This document shows positions 24,878 to 32,694 of a stretch of DNA of 64,000 bases, one piece after another (within the stretch, counting starts at the first letter, position 1; every line of letters starts with the position of its first letter). Origin of the DNA: JACPRL01 sp035573715 (GTDB lineage Bacteria > Acidobacteriota > Terriglobia > Acidiferrales > 2-02-FULL-67-57); the NCBI GenBank assembly GCA_035573715.1, contig DATLZZ010000008.1, forward strand, positions 4,116 to 68,115. Direction: 5' to 3'. The translations under genes were made by a program, and so were the position numbers. The notes beneath the pieces are model-generated. The model was not told the origin of the DNA. It did not search any database and worked only from the letters and a program-made list of their open reading frames with translations.

Positions 24878-25317
24878 GCAGATATCATCAGCTTCGCGTG
24901 CAGCTCTCGATCAACGCCGCCCCCGATCGCGTCTGGGCAGCGCTCGTGGATGTGGAACAGATCAAGAAGTGGTGGGGCGCCGCTCAGGGACGGATTGAGC
25001 TGCGGCAGCGCGGCCTCTGGGCGCTGGCTTGGAAGGGTGAGCGGCAGGGCTTCGGACACGTTCTCAGCGGTCTGGTCCGCTGGCTGCGGCCGAAGCAGCG
25101 TCTGCGGGTCGAGCCGCTGGTCTACTTCAACCCTGCCCAGCCGGCGCCGCAGTTGATGCGAATGAGCCTGTCAATCACTCGGGCAGCGGGTCGGACACGG
25201 GTCGCTGTCCGGCAAGAACCGCTCGGGGAAGCACTGGACTGGGGCTCGTACAGCCGGGAAGCCGCCAGGGCCTGGAAGGCCGCATTGGAGAATCTGAAGA
25301 GGTTTCTCGAGGACTAG
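24874..25317 (+). CDS. SRPBCC-superfamily (START-like) protein
   Basis: 147 residues from a GTG that overlaps the stop of the previous gene by 4 bases (GTGA), so the two are translationally coupled. The sequence has the AHSA1/SRPBCC pattern: an N-terminal strand, A-A-P-D-R-V-W-A-A-L-V-D, W-W-G, a beta sheet and a long C-terminal helix. Such proteins bind hydrophobic ligands or assist partner proteins. The ligand is unknown and the coupling to a tRNA enzyme may be incidental. Confidence 0.75.
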   Translation: MSRYHQLRVQLSINAAPDRVWAALVDVEQIKKWWGAAQGRIELRQRGLWALAWKGERQGFGHVLSGLVRWLRPKQRLRVEPLVYFNPAQPAPQLMRMSLSITRAAGRTRVAVRQEPLGEALDWGSYSREAARAWKAALENLKRFLED

Positions 25318-25436
25318 CGCAGAATCCAGAGCATCAACCCGCCGAGCAGAAGAACCACGCCCAAGATGAGGGCGCCCTGAATGAGCCACATCTTCCGCTC
25401 CGCCGCCGAGGCGCGCTGCCAGCCGATTCGCTGAAA
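25314..25436 (-). CDS. Small single-pass membrane protein
   Basis: The last 41 codons of a minus-strand frame form M-F-Q-R-I-G-W then a basic region and one membrane helix ending L-M-L-W-I-L-R. The frame extends to 25535 as 73 codons, but the part upstream is not conserved-looking. Its stop codon shares the palindrome CTAG with the stop of the convergent SRPBCC gene. No family recognised. Confidence 0.45.
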   Translation of the reverse strand, partial: FQRIGWQRASAAERKMWLIQGALILGVVLLLGGLMLWILR

Positions 25437-25535
25437 CATTTGAACCCCCTGCTCATCGTGGCGATGGAGATGCCCGCCGGTCGCCCCTACGTGCGGCCGA
25501 CTAGAGGAAAGCTCGTGCTCGGATGAGGTGACCAT

Positions 25536-25782
25536 CGGAATCTACCTGTGTTTATGGACAATTCGAATTGTCCGCCGACTCGGTCTCTGCTGTCAAGGGG
25601 CCAGGGGTCCTCGGGTGCCCTCTGCCTGGTAAGTCATTCATTCTCGAAGTGACACTCCGCGTAACATACACAATCTAAAGTGGAAAGTAGTTCCTTAATC
25701 TTAGTGTAGTATTATTAGGTATAGTTATATTGACAATATAGGATTTGTGTGGCATAGTTTTTGTGAGTGAGGGCAAGGGACA
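25536..25782. other. Intergenic region upstream of lon
   Basis: 247 bases, becoming very A/T-rich after 25680. It contains the lon promoter (25730-25758). I see no convincing HAIR or CIRCE element, so heat control of lon cannot be argued from an operator here. Confidence 0.5.
25730..25758 (+). promoter_or_regulatory. lon promoter
   Basis: TTGACA (25730-25735), 17-base spacer, CATAGT (25753-25758), in an A/T-rich context; start codon at 25783. Confidence 0.65.
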
Positions 25783-28221
25783 ATGGGCAAGAGTGACGCA
25801 GTTCGCAAAGGCGACGAGCTTCCCCTTCTACCGGTTCGTGACACTGTGCTCTTCCCAGAGGGCATGGTGCCGATGACTATCGGCCGGGAGAGCTCCCTCC
25901 GGCTCATCCAATCTCTACGCCCCGAAGACCGCTTGGTAGCCCTCGTCACCCAGCGCGACCCACAGGTCGAGAAGCCCTCTCCAACCGAGCTCTATTCGGT
26001 CGGCACTGCAGCGCGCATTCACAAAATCGTCCGCCTGCCGAACGACAACTTGGTGGTGTTTGTCGAGGGCGTGCAGCGCATCCGCATCGAGGAAATCGTC
26101 CAGTACGAACCGTACCTGCGGGCGCGCGTGGAGCCGCTGGCCGACATCCTGTCGCCGCATCCCGACGCGGAATTCGAAGCCCTAGTGCGGCATGTTCGCG
26201 ACCTGTTCCAGGAAGTCGTCGCTGCCTCGCCGAATCTCTCCGACGAGCTGCAGATTGCGGTCAACAACCTGCCCGACGCGGGCCGCCTTACCGATTTCAT
26301 CGCCGGCTCGGTGCCTTCGCTTTCCACACCCGCCAAACAGGAGCTTCTGGAGACGCTTGACGTCCGCGTCCGCTTGAAACGACTGGCAGTGGAGCTTAGC
26401 CAGGAGCGCGAGGTGCTCCGCCTGCGCAGCAAGATTCAGTCCGACGTCCAGGAACAGGTCAGCCAGTCCCAGCGCGAGTACCTGCTGCGCGAGCAGATGA
26501 AGGCAATTCAGAAAGAGCTGGGCGATTTTGATGAAGGTCGTGAAGTTGAGGAGTTGCGCCAAAAGATAGAAAGTGCTGGCATGCCGGAGGAGGCTAAGAA
26601 GGAAGCGCTGCGCGAACTCGGCCGCCTGCAGAGAATTCCCCAGGCCGCGGCCGAGTACACCGTGGTGCGAACGTATCTGGAGTGGTTAACCGCGCTGCCG
26701 TGGTCGAAGTCCAGCGCCGGCGAAGTCGACGTCAAGCGCGCCGCCCAAATCCTCGACGAAGACCACTACGACCTCGAGAAAGTCAAAGCGCGCATCCTCG
26801 AGTATCTCGCTGTGCTTCAGCTCAAGCGCGATCTCAAAGGTCCCATCCTCTGCTTTGTCGGCCCTCCAGGCGTGGGCAAGACCTCGCTCGGCAAATCCAT
26901 CGCCCGTGCGCTGGGGCGCAAGTTTGTCCGCTTCTCGTTCGGCGGCATGCATGATGAAGCCGAAATCCGCGGCCACCGCCGCACCTATATCGGTGCGCTG
27001 CCCGGCCAGATTATTCAGGGCCTGCGCCGTGCCGAGTCCAACGACCCCGTGTTCATGCTCGATGAAGTCGACAAGATCGGCCGTGACTTCCGCGGCGACC
27101 CCGCCGCGGCGTTGCTCGAGGTCCTCGACCCAGAGCAGAACCACAGTTTCCGCGACCACTACCTCGATGTGCCTTTCGACCTCTCCAAGGTCCTCTTTAT
27201 CACCACCGCCAACGTGCTCGACACCATCCCGCCGGCCTTGCTCGACCGCATGGAAGTGCTTGAGCTGCCCGGCTACACGGCGGAAGAAAAAATCCAGATT
27301 GCCCGCCAGTACCTCATTCCCAAGCAGGTGAAGGAACACGGCCTCGAGCCTGACTGCCAGATTCGCTTCACCGACGAGGGCCTGAACGAAATCATCCGCC
27401 GCTACACGCTGGAAGCCGGCGTGCGCAACCTTGAACGTGAAATAGCCACGCTCTGCCGCAAGCGCGCCAAGCAGGTGGCGGAAGGCGGAACCGGGGTGCT
27501 CGAAGTCACGCCCGAGGTGGTACGCGAGTTTCTCGGCGTGCCGCGCTTCCGCGTCGAAACCGAGCTCGAAGAGCGCACGCGCCGACCCGGCGTGGCCGTG
27601 GGCGTGGCCTGGACGCCGGCGGGCGGCGACGTGCTCTTCATCGAAGCCGCGCGCATCCCGCGCAGCTCCGCCTCCGGTCGGGGCGAGTTCACCATCACCG
27701 GCCAGGTGCGCGAAGTGATGCAGGAGTCAATGAAGGCCGCGCTCACCTGGGTGCGCGCCAATGCCGAGCTCCTCGGTCTCGACGCCGCCGAGCTCGAGCG
27801 CTGCGACATCCACATTCACGTCCCCGCTGGCGCTATCCCCAAGGACGGCCCGTCCGCCGGCGTGACCATGGTGACGGCGCTCACCTCGCTCTTCACTGAA
27901 ACGCCCGTGCGCCCCTACGTGGCGATGACCGGCGAAATCACGCTGACTGGCCACGTGCTACCTGTGGGCGGGATCAAGGAGAAGGTGCTGGCCGCCAAGC
28001 GCAGCGGCATCCGCGAGATGATTCTGCCGGCTGAGAACGAACCCCACGTGCTGGACGACATCCCCGAGCACCTGCGCCAGGGCATTACGTTCCACTTCGT
28101 GCGCACGATTGACGACGTGCTCGAGCACGCGCTGGGCTCGGGCCTGCTGCAGCGTCGCGCCGCCGCGAACCACGGTCGCCGCGACACCGGCACGCAGCCG
28201 GGCGTCGCCCGTCCTCACTAA
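25783..28221 (+). CDS. lon: ATP-dependent Lon protease
   Basis: 812 residues, full length. N-terminal LON substrate-binding domain (about 10-205), coiled middle with the S-Q-R-E-Y-L-L-R-E-Q-M-K-A-I block, AAA+ module with Walker A G-P-P-G-V-G-K-T (about 360-367) and Walker B F-M-L-D-E-V-D-K, and a C-terminal protease domain with the Ser-Lys dyad: S691 in K-D-G-P-S-A-G-V and K732 in G-G-I-K-E-K. Lon degrades misfolded and regulatory proteins in the cytoplasm. The tail beyond residue 785 is a poorly conserved Arg/Ala-rich extension. Confidence 0.98.
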   Translation: MGKSDAVRKGDELPLLPVRDTVLFPEGMVPMTIGRESSLRLIQSLRPEDRLVALVTQRDPQVEKPSPTELYSVGTAARIHKIVRLPNDNLVVFVEGVQRIRIEEIVQYEPYLRARVEPLADILSPHPDAEFEALVRHVRDLFQEVVAASPNLSDELQIAVNNLPDAGRLTDFIAGSVPSLSTPAKQELLETLDVRVRLKRLAVELSQEREVLRLRSKIQSDVQEQVSQSQREYLLREQMKAIQKELGDFDEGREVEELRQKIESAGMPEEAKKEALRELGRLQRIPQAAAEYTVVRTYLEWLTALPWSKSSAGEVDVKRAAQILDEDHYDLEKVKARILEYLAVLQLKRDLKGPILCFVGPPGVGKTSLGKSIARALGRKFVRFSFGGMHDEAEIRGHRRTYIGALPGQIIQGLRRAESNDPVFMLDEVDKIGRDFRGDPAAALLEVLDPEQNHSFRDHYLDVPFDLSKVLFITTANVLDTIPPALLDRMEVLELPGYTAEEKIQIARQYLIPKQVKEHGLEPDCQIRFTDEGLNEIIRRYTLEAGVRNLEREIATLCRKRAKQVAEGGTGVLEVTPEVVREFLGVPRFRVETELEERTRRPGVAVGVAWTPAGGDVLFIEAARIPRSSASGRGEFTITGQVREVMQESMKAALTWVRANAELLGLDAAELERCDIHIHVPAGAIPKDGPSAGVTMVTALTSLFTETPVRPYVAMTGEITLTGHVLPVGGIKEKVLAAKRSGIREMILPAENEPHVLDDIPEHLRQGITFHFVRTIDDVLEHALGSGLLQRRAAANHGRRDTGTQPGVARPH

Positions 28222-28227
28222 CCGCAC

Positions 28228-28686
28228 TTAATCCTTGCGGGGATACTTGGGCCGCGCCGGCGGCGCCTTGTAGGTCTTCAATCCTTCCATTACCAGCTCG
28301 AGGGCTTTCTCGAGCTGCGGGTCGTGGCCTTTGACCACCAGGTCGGGCCGCTGTTGTACCTCGTAGCCGGGTGACACGCCGAGGTTCGCGACCACCCACT
28401 GGCCGCCGCTTTCGGTGGACCAGAAGGCGAACTCCGGCGCCGTCACCGACCCGCCGTCCATCAGCGGAATCTGCCTCGAGATGCCGATGAGCCCGCCCCA
28501 GGTGCGCGTGCCCACCAGCGGGCCGATCTTCTCCTCGCGGAAGTACAACGGAAAGGCGTCGCCGCCTGAGCCCGAGTGCTCGTTCATCAGCATCACCTTG
28601 GGGCCGTAGATGGCCACCGGCGGCCAAGCGACGTCCTTGCCTTCCCGCGGTGCAATCATCACGTTCCTCCACGACGGTGTTTGCAC
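28228..28686 (-). pseudogene. C-terminal remnant of a tricorn-like (S41) protease
   Basis: 152 codons open with M-Q-T-P-S-W-R-N. The block N-E-H-S-G-S-G-G-D-A-F-P with the nucleophile Ser, and G-T-R-T-W-G-G-L-I-G, are typical of the C-terminal catalytic domain of tricorn-type S41 peptidases. These enzymes are normally about 1000 residues with beta-propellers and a PDZ domain; none of that is present upstream (28687-28775 is non-coding, then the M20 gene). It is therefore most likely a decayed fragment of a deleted gene. Confidence 0.75.
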
Positions 28687-28775
28687 GTAATACCACGACT
28701 CTCGTCAATACGAACGGAAAGAGCTTCAGTTCCCTTGCTTAGGCGCCAACGACGGCTTGGATGTAACCTCAAAAG

Positions 28776-30113
28776 CTACTTCGGCGTCTTCATCAGGTCG
28801 AGCACCGCCGCCGTCATGGCGCGCACCCCGGTGCGCAGCGCCGTCTCCGCGTCCGGCGCGAATTGGGCCGAGTGCAGTGAGGGCAGCGTCTCACCTTTTT
28901 CTTTCGCTTCCTTCCACCGCTCGGGCGCGACTGCGCCGAGCCAGAACATGCTGGTGGGAATCTGCCGGCCTTCCAGGGTGTAGAGGCTGAAGTCCTCCGC
29001 ACCCATCACCGGCTCGGTGTAGATGACGCGCTCCTTGCCCAACGTCTGCTCGAACACTTTGGCCAGGCGTTGTGTGAGCGCTGGATCGTTGTAGGTTGAG
29101 GGCGTACCATCACTCAGAGTCACGGTCGGGAAGCGGTTGGAGGGAATGCCGGCGGCTTCCGCCAGGCCGTGGCTAATGCGCTCAATGGAGGAAATGATCT
29201 TCTGCCGCACCTCGGGCTTGTAGGAGCGGATGGTGAGCTGCAGCCGCGCTTCGTCCGGGATGATGTTGTGCTTGGTGCCGGCGTGGAACGAGCCCACAGT
29301 GATCACGGCAGCGTCCTGCGGGTCGATCTCCCGGCTGACGATGGTTTGCAGCGCCAGCACAATCTGTGAAGCCAGAACTATGGGATCTTTGGTGGTGTGC
29401 GGGTAGGCGCCGTGGCCGCCGGCACCGCGCACGACGATGTCCACCGAGTCGGCGCTCGCCAGAGCGTAGCCTTCGCGAACGCCCACCGTGCCCGCCGGCA
29501 GCGACGCGCTGGCATGCAGCGCAATCACGAAGTCGGGCCGTGGGAAGCGCTCGTAGAGCCCGTCACGCAGCATCGCCGCCGCACCTCCGCCGACTTCTTC
29601 GGCTGGCTGACCGAGCAGTACCAGCGTGCCCGACCAGCGGTCCTTCATCCGCGTCAGCAGCTTGGCTGTGCCGAGGAAGTTGCTCATGTGGAGGTCGTGC
29701 CCGCAGGCATGCATCACGCCCGTCTCTCCCGCAGCGACCTTGACCCGCACGCGGCTGGCGTAGGGCAGCCCGGTGTTTTCGGTTACGGGCAGACCGTCGA
29801 GGTCGGTGCGCACCCACACTGTCGGCCCGGCGCCGTTACGCAGCACGACCACCAAACCGTAGCTGGTGCGCCCGGGCGCCTCGTACTTGCCGACGTTCTC
29901 CGTCACCTCAAAGGCCATCTGCCGCAACTCATCCGCGATGTGCGCCGCGGTCTCCTTCTCCTCATACGAAAGTTCGGGATGGCTGTGCAGATGCTTGTAA
30001 GTAGCCAGCAGCCACGCCAGTTCTTCCTCGACCATCTTCTCGAGCGGCGACTGCGCTGCGAGCGAAATTGGCAGCAGCAATGCCAAGGTCAACAGCACGA
30101 TACGAAGCTTCAA
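28776..30113 (-). CDS. Exported M20-family amidohydrolase/carboxypeptidase
   Basis: 445 residues from a TTG at 30113, chosen because GGAGGAGG lies directly upstream and the residues after it form a signal peptide (K-L-R-I-V-L-L-T-L-A, ending S-L-A-A-Q). The M20D layout is complete: catalytic domain with R-T-D-L-D-G-L-P, H-A-C-G-H-D-x-H (metal-binding Cys/His set) and P-A-E-E (general base), interrupted by the dimerisation lid with G-G-H-G-A-Y-P-H. Relatives hydrolyse N-acyl amino acids such as hippurate. As an exported enzyme it probably scavenges acylated amino acids. It follows the DinB-like gene by 31 bases and is likely cotranscribed with it. Confidence 0.92.
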   Translation of the reverse strand: MKLRIVLLTLALLLPISLAAQSPLEKMVEEELAWLLATYKHLHSHPELSYEEKETAAHIADELRQMAFEVTENVGKYEAPGRTSYGLVVVLRNGAGPTVWVRTDLDGLPVTENTGLPYASRVRVKVAAGETGVMHACGHDLHMSNFLGTAKLLTRMKDRWSGTLVLLGQPAEEVGGGAAAMLRDGLYERFPRPDFVIALHASASLPAGTVGVREGYALASADSVDIVVRGAGGHGAYPHTTKDPIVLASQIVLALQTIVSREIDPQDAAVITVGSFHAGTKHNIIPDEARLQLTIRSYKPEVRQKIISSIERISHGLAEAAGIPSNRFPTVTLSDGTPSTYNDPALTQRLAKVFEQTLGKERVIYTEPVMGAEDFSLYTLEGRQIPTSMFWLGAVAPERWKEAKEKGETLPSLHSAQFAPDAETALRTGVRAMTAAVLDLMKTPK

Positions 30114-30144
30114 GAGAGCCTCCTCCAGTTCAACGATCAACGAT

Positions 30145-30621
30145 TCAACTCTTCCAGATTCCGAGTTGCTTTCGCAGCAGGACGAGCTGCCCCACGTGAT
30201 AGGCGTTGTGATCCGCCACCAGCACCGCCTCGCGCAGGATGGTCTGGCCCGAGCCCCACGGAATGGCCGCGTAGAGGTCGGTCTTCGGATTCAGGATGAG
30301 CTTCTGCATCGCCTGGTTGTCGGCGCGAAAGCCGCGCAGGCTCTTCTCCCACGCCAGCGCGCTCGGCGGTGCGGCCGTGCGCGGCCAGTAGTTTTCGTAA
30401 GGCATCTCTTTGTAGTTTGGGTTGCGGCAGAAATCGAGGATGTCCCACTGGCAGATGCGAAGGTGCTCGACGAGTTGCCAGCCGGTGTGCGGCGCCCCCC
30501 GCGGCTTCACTCCACGCAACATCACGGGCCAGCCGGCCACCACGCGACCGAAGTTCAAGTGCGCGTCCTGCCAGTCGAGCAGCCGGGCGAGCTGCTGGCG
30601 CAGCTCTTTGTCGTGCTTCAT
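30145..30621 (-). CDS. DinB-superfamily (DUF664-like) protein
   Basis: 158 residues forming a four-helix bundle of the DinB/YfiT type. Candidate metal ligands are the His in Q-L-V-E-H-L-R near residue 53 and the H-N-A-Y-H pair near residues 138-142, which match the family's three-His site. Members include thiol-dependent transferases using bacillithiol or mycothiol; the function here is unknown. It is not related to DNA polymerase IV despite the name. It lies in a three-gene operon with DUF1059 upstream and M20 downstream. Confidence 0.85.
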   Translation of the reverse strand: MKHDKELRQQLARLLDWQDAHLNFGRVVAGWPVMLRGVKPRGAPHTGWQLVEHLRICQWDILDFCRNPNYKEMPYENYWPRTAAPPSALAWEKSLRGFRADNQAMQKLILNPKTDLYAAIPWGSGQTILREAVLVADHNAYHVGQLVLLRKQLGIWKS

Positions 30622-30630
30622 TCGTAGGCC

Positions 30631-30807
30631 CTATTCGTCGCGGATAAGCGCTTTGACCTTGTCCACCAGCTCCGGCGGAATGTCGCTGAACCCGTGTCCC
30701 TCGCGCGCATGCCTGCGGGTCAGCTCCATCAGCTCTTCGACCGTATTCGCCCGCGCCTCGAAATCGCAATCCACGCCGACATCGCGACACCGAATGACTT
30801 TGGCCAT
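30631..30807 (-). CDS. DUF1059 small protein
   Basis: 58 residues, starting M-A-K-V-I-R-C-R-D-V-G-x-D-C and ending near I-P-P-E-L-V-D-K-V. The C-x-D-V-G-x-D-C motif and the H-A-R-E-G-H-G helix are the hallmark of DUF1059, small cytoplasmic proteins of unknown role. AGGAGGG lies just before the ATG and a strong promoter 46 bases upstream (30853-30881). It is the first gene of the operon. Confidence 0.88.
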   Translation of the reverse strand: MAKVIRCRDVGVDCDFEARANTVEELMELTRRHAREGHGFSDIPPELVDKVKALIRDE

Positions 30808-30852
30808 GGCACCCTCCTGATGATCCTGTGGATTCTCCTCGTGAAAGCGTGC

Positions 30853-30881
30853 ATCTTAGGTCGCGCCTCCGATCAAGTCAA
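30853..30881 (-). promoter_or_regulatory. Promoter of the DUF1059 operon
   Basis: Minus strand: TTGACT (30876-30881), 17-base spacer, TAAGAT (30853-30858). Confidence 0.65.
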
Positions 30882-32635
30882 CGCGGCGCGGCGGACGTCT
30901 TCAGGCCGTGGCCGCGCGGGTAGGCTTCCGGCAGGGCGATGGGCAGCGTGCCGGTGAAGGGAGTCTCGCCGAAGATGGCGCGGGCGGCGGCGCGCTCGGC
31001 TTCGGGGTAATACTCATAAGTCAGGATGTAGCTCGGGAGCTCGGGTACAAAGCTCAGCAAATACGGGCTGCCGTAGAGCGTGAAGACGAACGGCTTGTCG
31101 GATTTCGAAATGTAGCGCAGCAGGTCGAGCTGCCAGGGCGTGAGCTCAATCGAGCCCTTGTAGGCGGCGACGCGAATGTAGGCGTTGGTGATGACGGCGT
31201 CGGCGATGTTGGCCAGTTCCTTGATGGCCTCGACTGTTTCGCGCGTGGAGGTGTTATCGAGCCGCACGTCAATGAAGTCGACGTTGGGGAAGCGCTGGCG
31301 CAGTTCGGCGGCGAAGGCTATGCCCGGGCGGTCCCGCCAGCCGTTGGGCGTGTCCAGCAGTGTCAGGAAGAGCACACGCTGCCCGGGCTTGGGCCGCAGC
31401 GGAATCACCTTGCGGTCGTCCCGCACCAGCGTTAAGGCGCGCTCCATCATCGTGCGCGCCACCTGCTGGTGCTCGGGCTTGCCCAGTGCCGCCGTGGCCT
31501 GGGTTTCTTCCACCAGGCGATTCTCGTGCAACCCCAGTTGCGCCTTGGCTTCGAGGATGCGTCGCGCCGATGCCTCGATGCGCTCCAGCGGAATCTCGCC
31601 GCTTTCGACGGCACGCTTGAGCGCCTGAACCGTCTTTGCGCTGTCGACTGGGATCAGCAGCACGTCGGCGCCCGCTTTGACCGCCAGCACCGCGGCCTCT
31701 TCGGGCGAGTATTTTGTCGTCACCCCGTTCATCGTCAACGCGTCGGTGAAGATGAGCCCGGGGAAGCGCAGGTTGTCGCGCAGCAGGTTCGTGGTTACGG
31801 TGGGTGAGAGGCTGGCAGGCGGGCAAGGGTCGGGGTCGAGCTTGGGCAGGCAGATGTGCGCCGTCATCACCGCGTCCACACCGGCTTCGACCGCGGCGCG
31901 GAACGGCGGCAGTTCGATCTGGTCGAGGCGCTCGCGCCCGAGTTCGATGATAGGCAGCTCCATGTGCGAATCGGCCGCCGTGTCGCCGTGCCCGGGGAAG
32001 TGTTTGGCGGTGGCGAGCAGCCCGCCGGCGTGCGAGCCGCGGATGTAGGCCGCGCCTAGGCGCGCCACTTGCGCGGGGTCCTCTCCAAAGGCGCGAATGT
32101 TGATGATGGGATTCCGCGGGTTGTTGTTGACGTCCACGACCGGATAGAAATTGACGCCGATCCCCAGCGCGCGGCCTTCGAGCGCAGTGATGCGTCCGGC
32201 TTCGTAGACCAGTTCTTCGCTGCCGGTTGCGCCCAGCGCCATCGCCCGCGGCACGCGAGTGCCGCCGTTGAACTGATAGCCCGCGCCGCCTTCGAGATCG
32301 GCGGTAATCAGAAGCGGCACCTTGGCGAGCTTCTGCAGATGGTTCAGCAGACGCACGTTCTCCGTCGGGTCGCGCGCGAAGGTATGAAACCCGCCGACTT
32401 TGTACTGGGTCACCCGGCGCTCCAGCTCCTTGACGTCGCTCGAGCGTGGGTCCAGGAACGGCGCCATCAGCGGTGCGACGATAAGCTGGCCGATTTTTTC
32501 TTCGAGCGTCATTTCCTTCAGCGTTTTCTCCACCCACGCGCGCGTGTTCCCGCTCGGTTCGGGATTGGTAGCTCGAACTGAACTGGAAGCCATTAGAGAG
32601 ATAAAGACGCACGCCGCCAGCGCAGAGGTTCTCAT
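30878..32635 (-). CDS. Exported glycoside hydrolase family 3 (beta-N-acetylhexosaminidase-like)
   Basis: 585 residues from the ATG at 32635 (a GTG at 32638 is one codon earlier). Signal peptide in the first about 23 residues. The barrel domain has K-H-F-P-G-H-G-D, the flexible loop of NagZ-type enzymes whose His is the acid/base, and T-D-A-L-T-M-N-G, where the Asp is the nucleophile. A C-terminal alpha/beta sandwich (about 400-585) is also present, which NagZ of proteobacteria lacks but many Acidobacteriota/Bacteroidota homologues have. Likely substrate: GlcNAc-containing glycans of cell wall or chitin, outside the cytoplasm. Confidence 0.92.
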   Translation of the reverse strand: MRTSALAACVFISLMASSSVRATNPEPSGNTRAWVEKTLKEMTLEEKIGQLIVAPLMAPFLDPRSSDVKELERRVTQYKVGGFHTFARDPTENVRLLNHLQKLAKVPLLITADLEGGAGYQFNGGTRVPRAMALGATGSEELVYEAGRITALEGRALGIGVNFYPVVDVNNNPRNPIINIRAFGEDPAQVARLGAAYIRGSHAGGLLATAKHFPGHGDTAADSHMELPIIELGRERLDQIELPPFRAAVEAGVDAVMTAHICLPKLDPDPCPPASLSPTVTTNLLRDNLRFPGLIFTDALTMNGVTTKYSPEEAAVLAVKAGADVLLIPVDSAKTVQALKRAVESGEIPLERIEASARRILEAKAQLGLHENRLVEETQATAALGKPEHQQVARTMMERALTLVRDDRKVIPLRPKPGQRVLFLTLLDTPNGWRDRPGIAFAAELRQRFPNVDFIDVRLDNTSTRETVEAIKELANIADAVITNAYIRVAAYKGSIELTPWQLDLLRYISKSDKPFVFTLYGSPYLLSFVPELPSYILTYEYYPEAERAAARAIFGETPFTGTLPIALPEAYPRGHGLKTSAAPR

Positions 32636-32659
32636 CACGCAGTGAATTTGACGCCGCGC

Positions 32660-32688
32660 ATCTTAGGCTGGCGTCGCGGGCAAGTCAA
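32660..32688 (-). promoter_or_regulatory. Promoter of the GH3 gene
   Basis: Minus strand: TTGACT (32683-32688), 17-base spacer, TAAGAT (32660-32665). Boxes identical to those of the DUF1059 operon. Confidence 0.65.
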
Positions 32689-32694
32689 CGCGAA

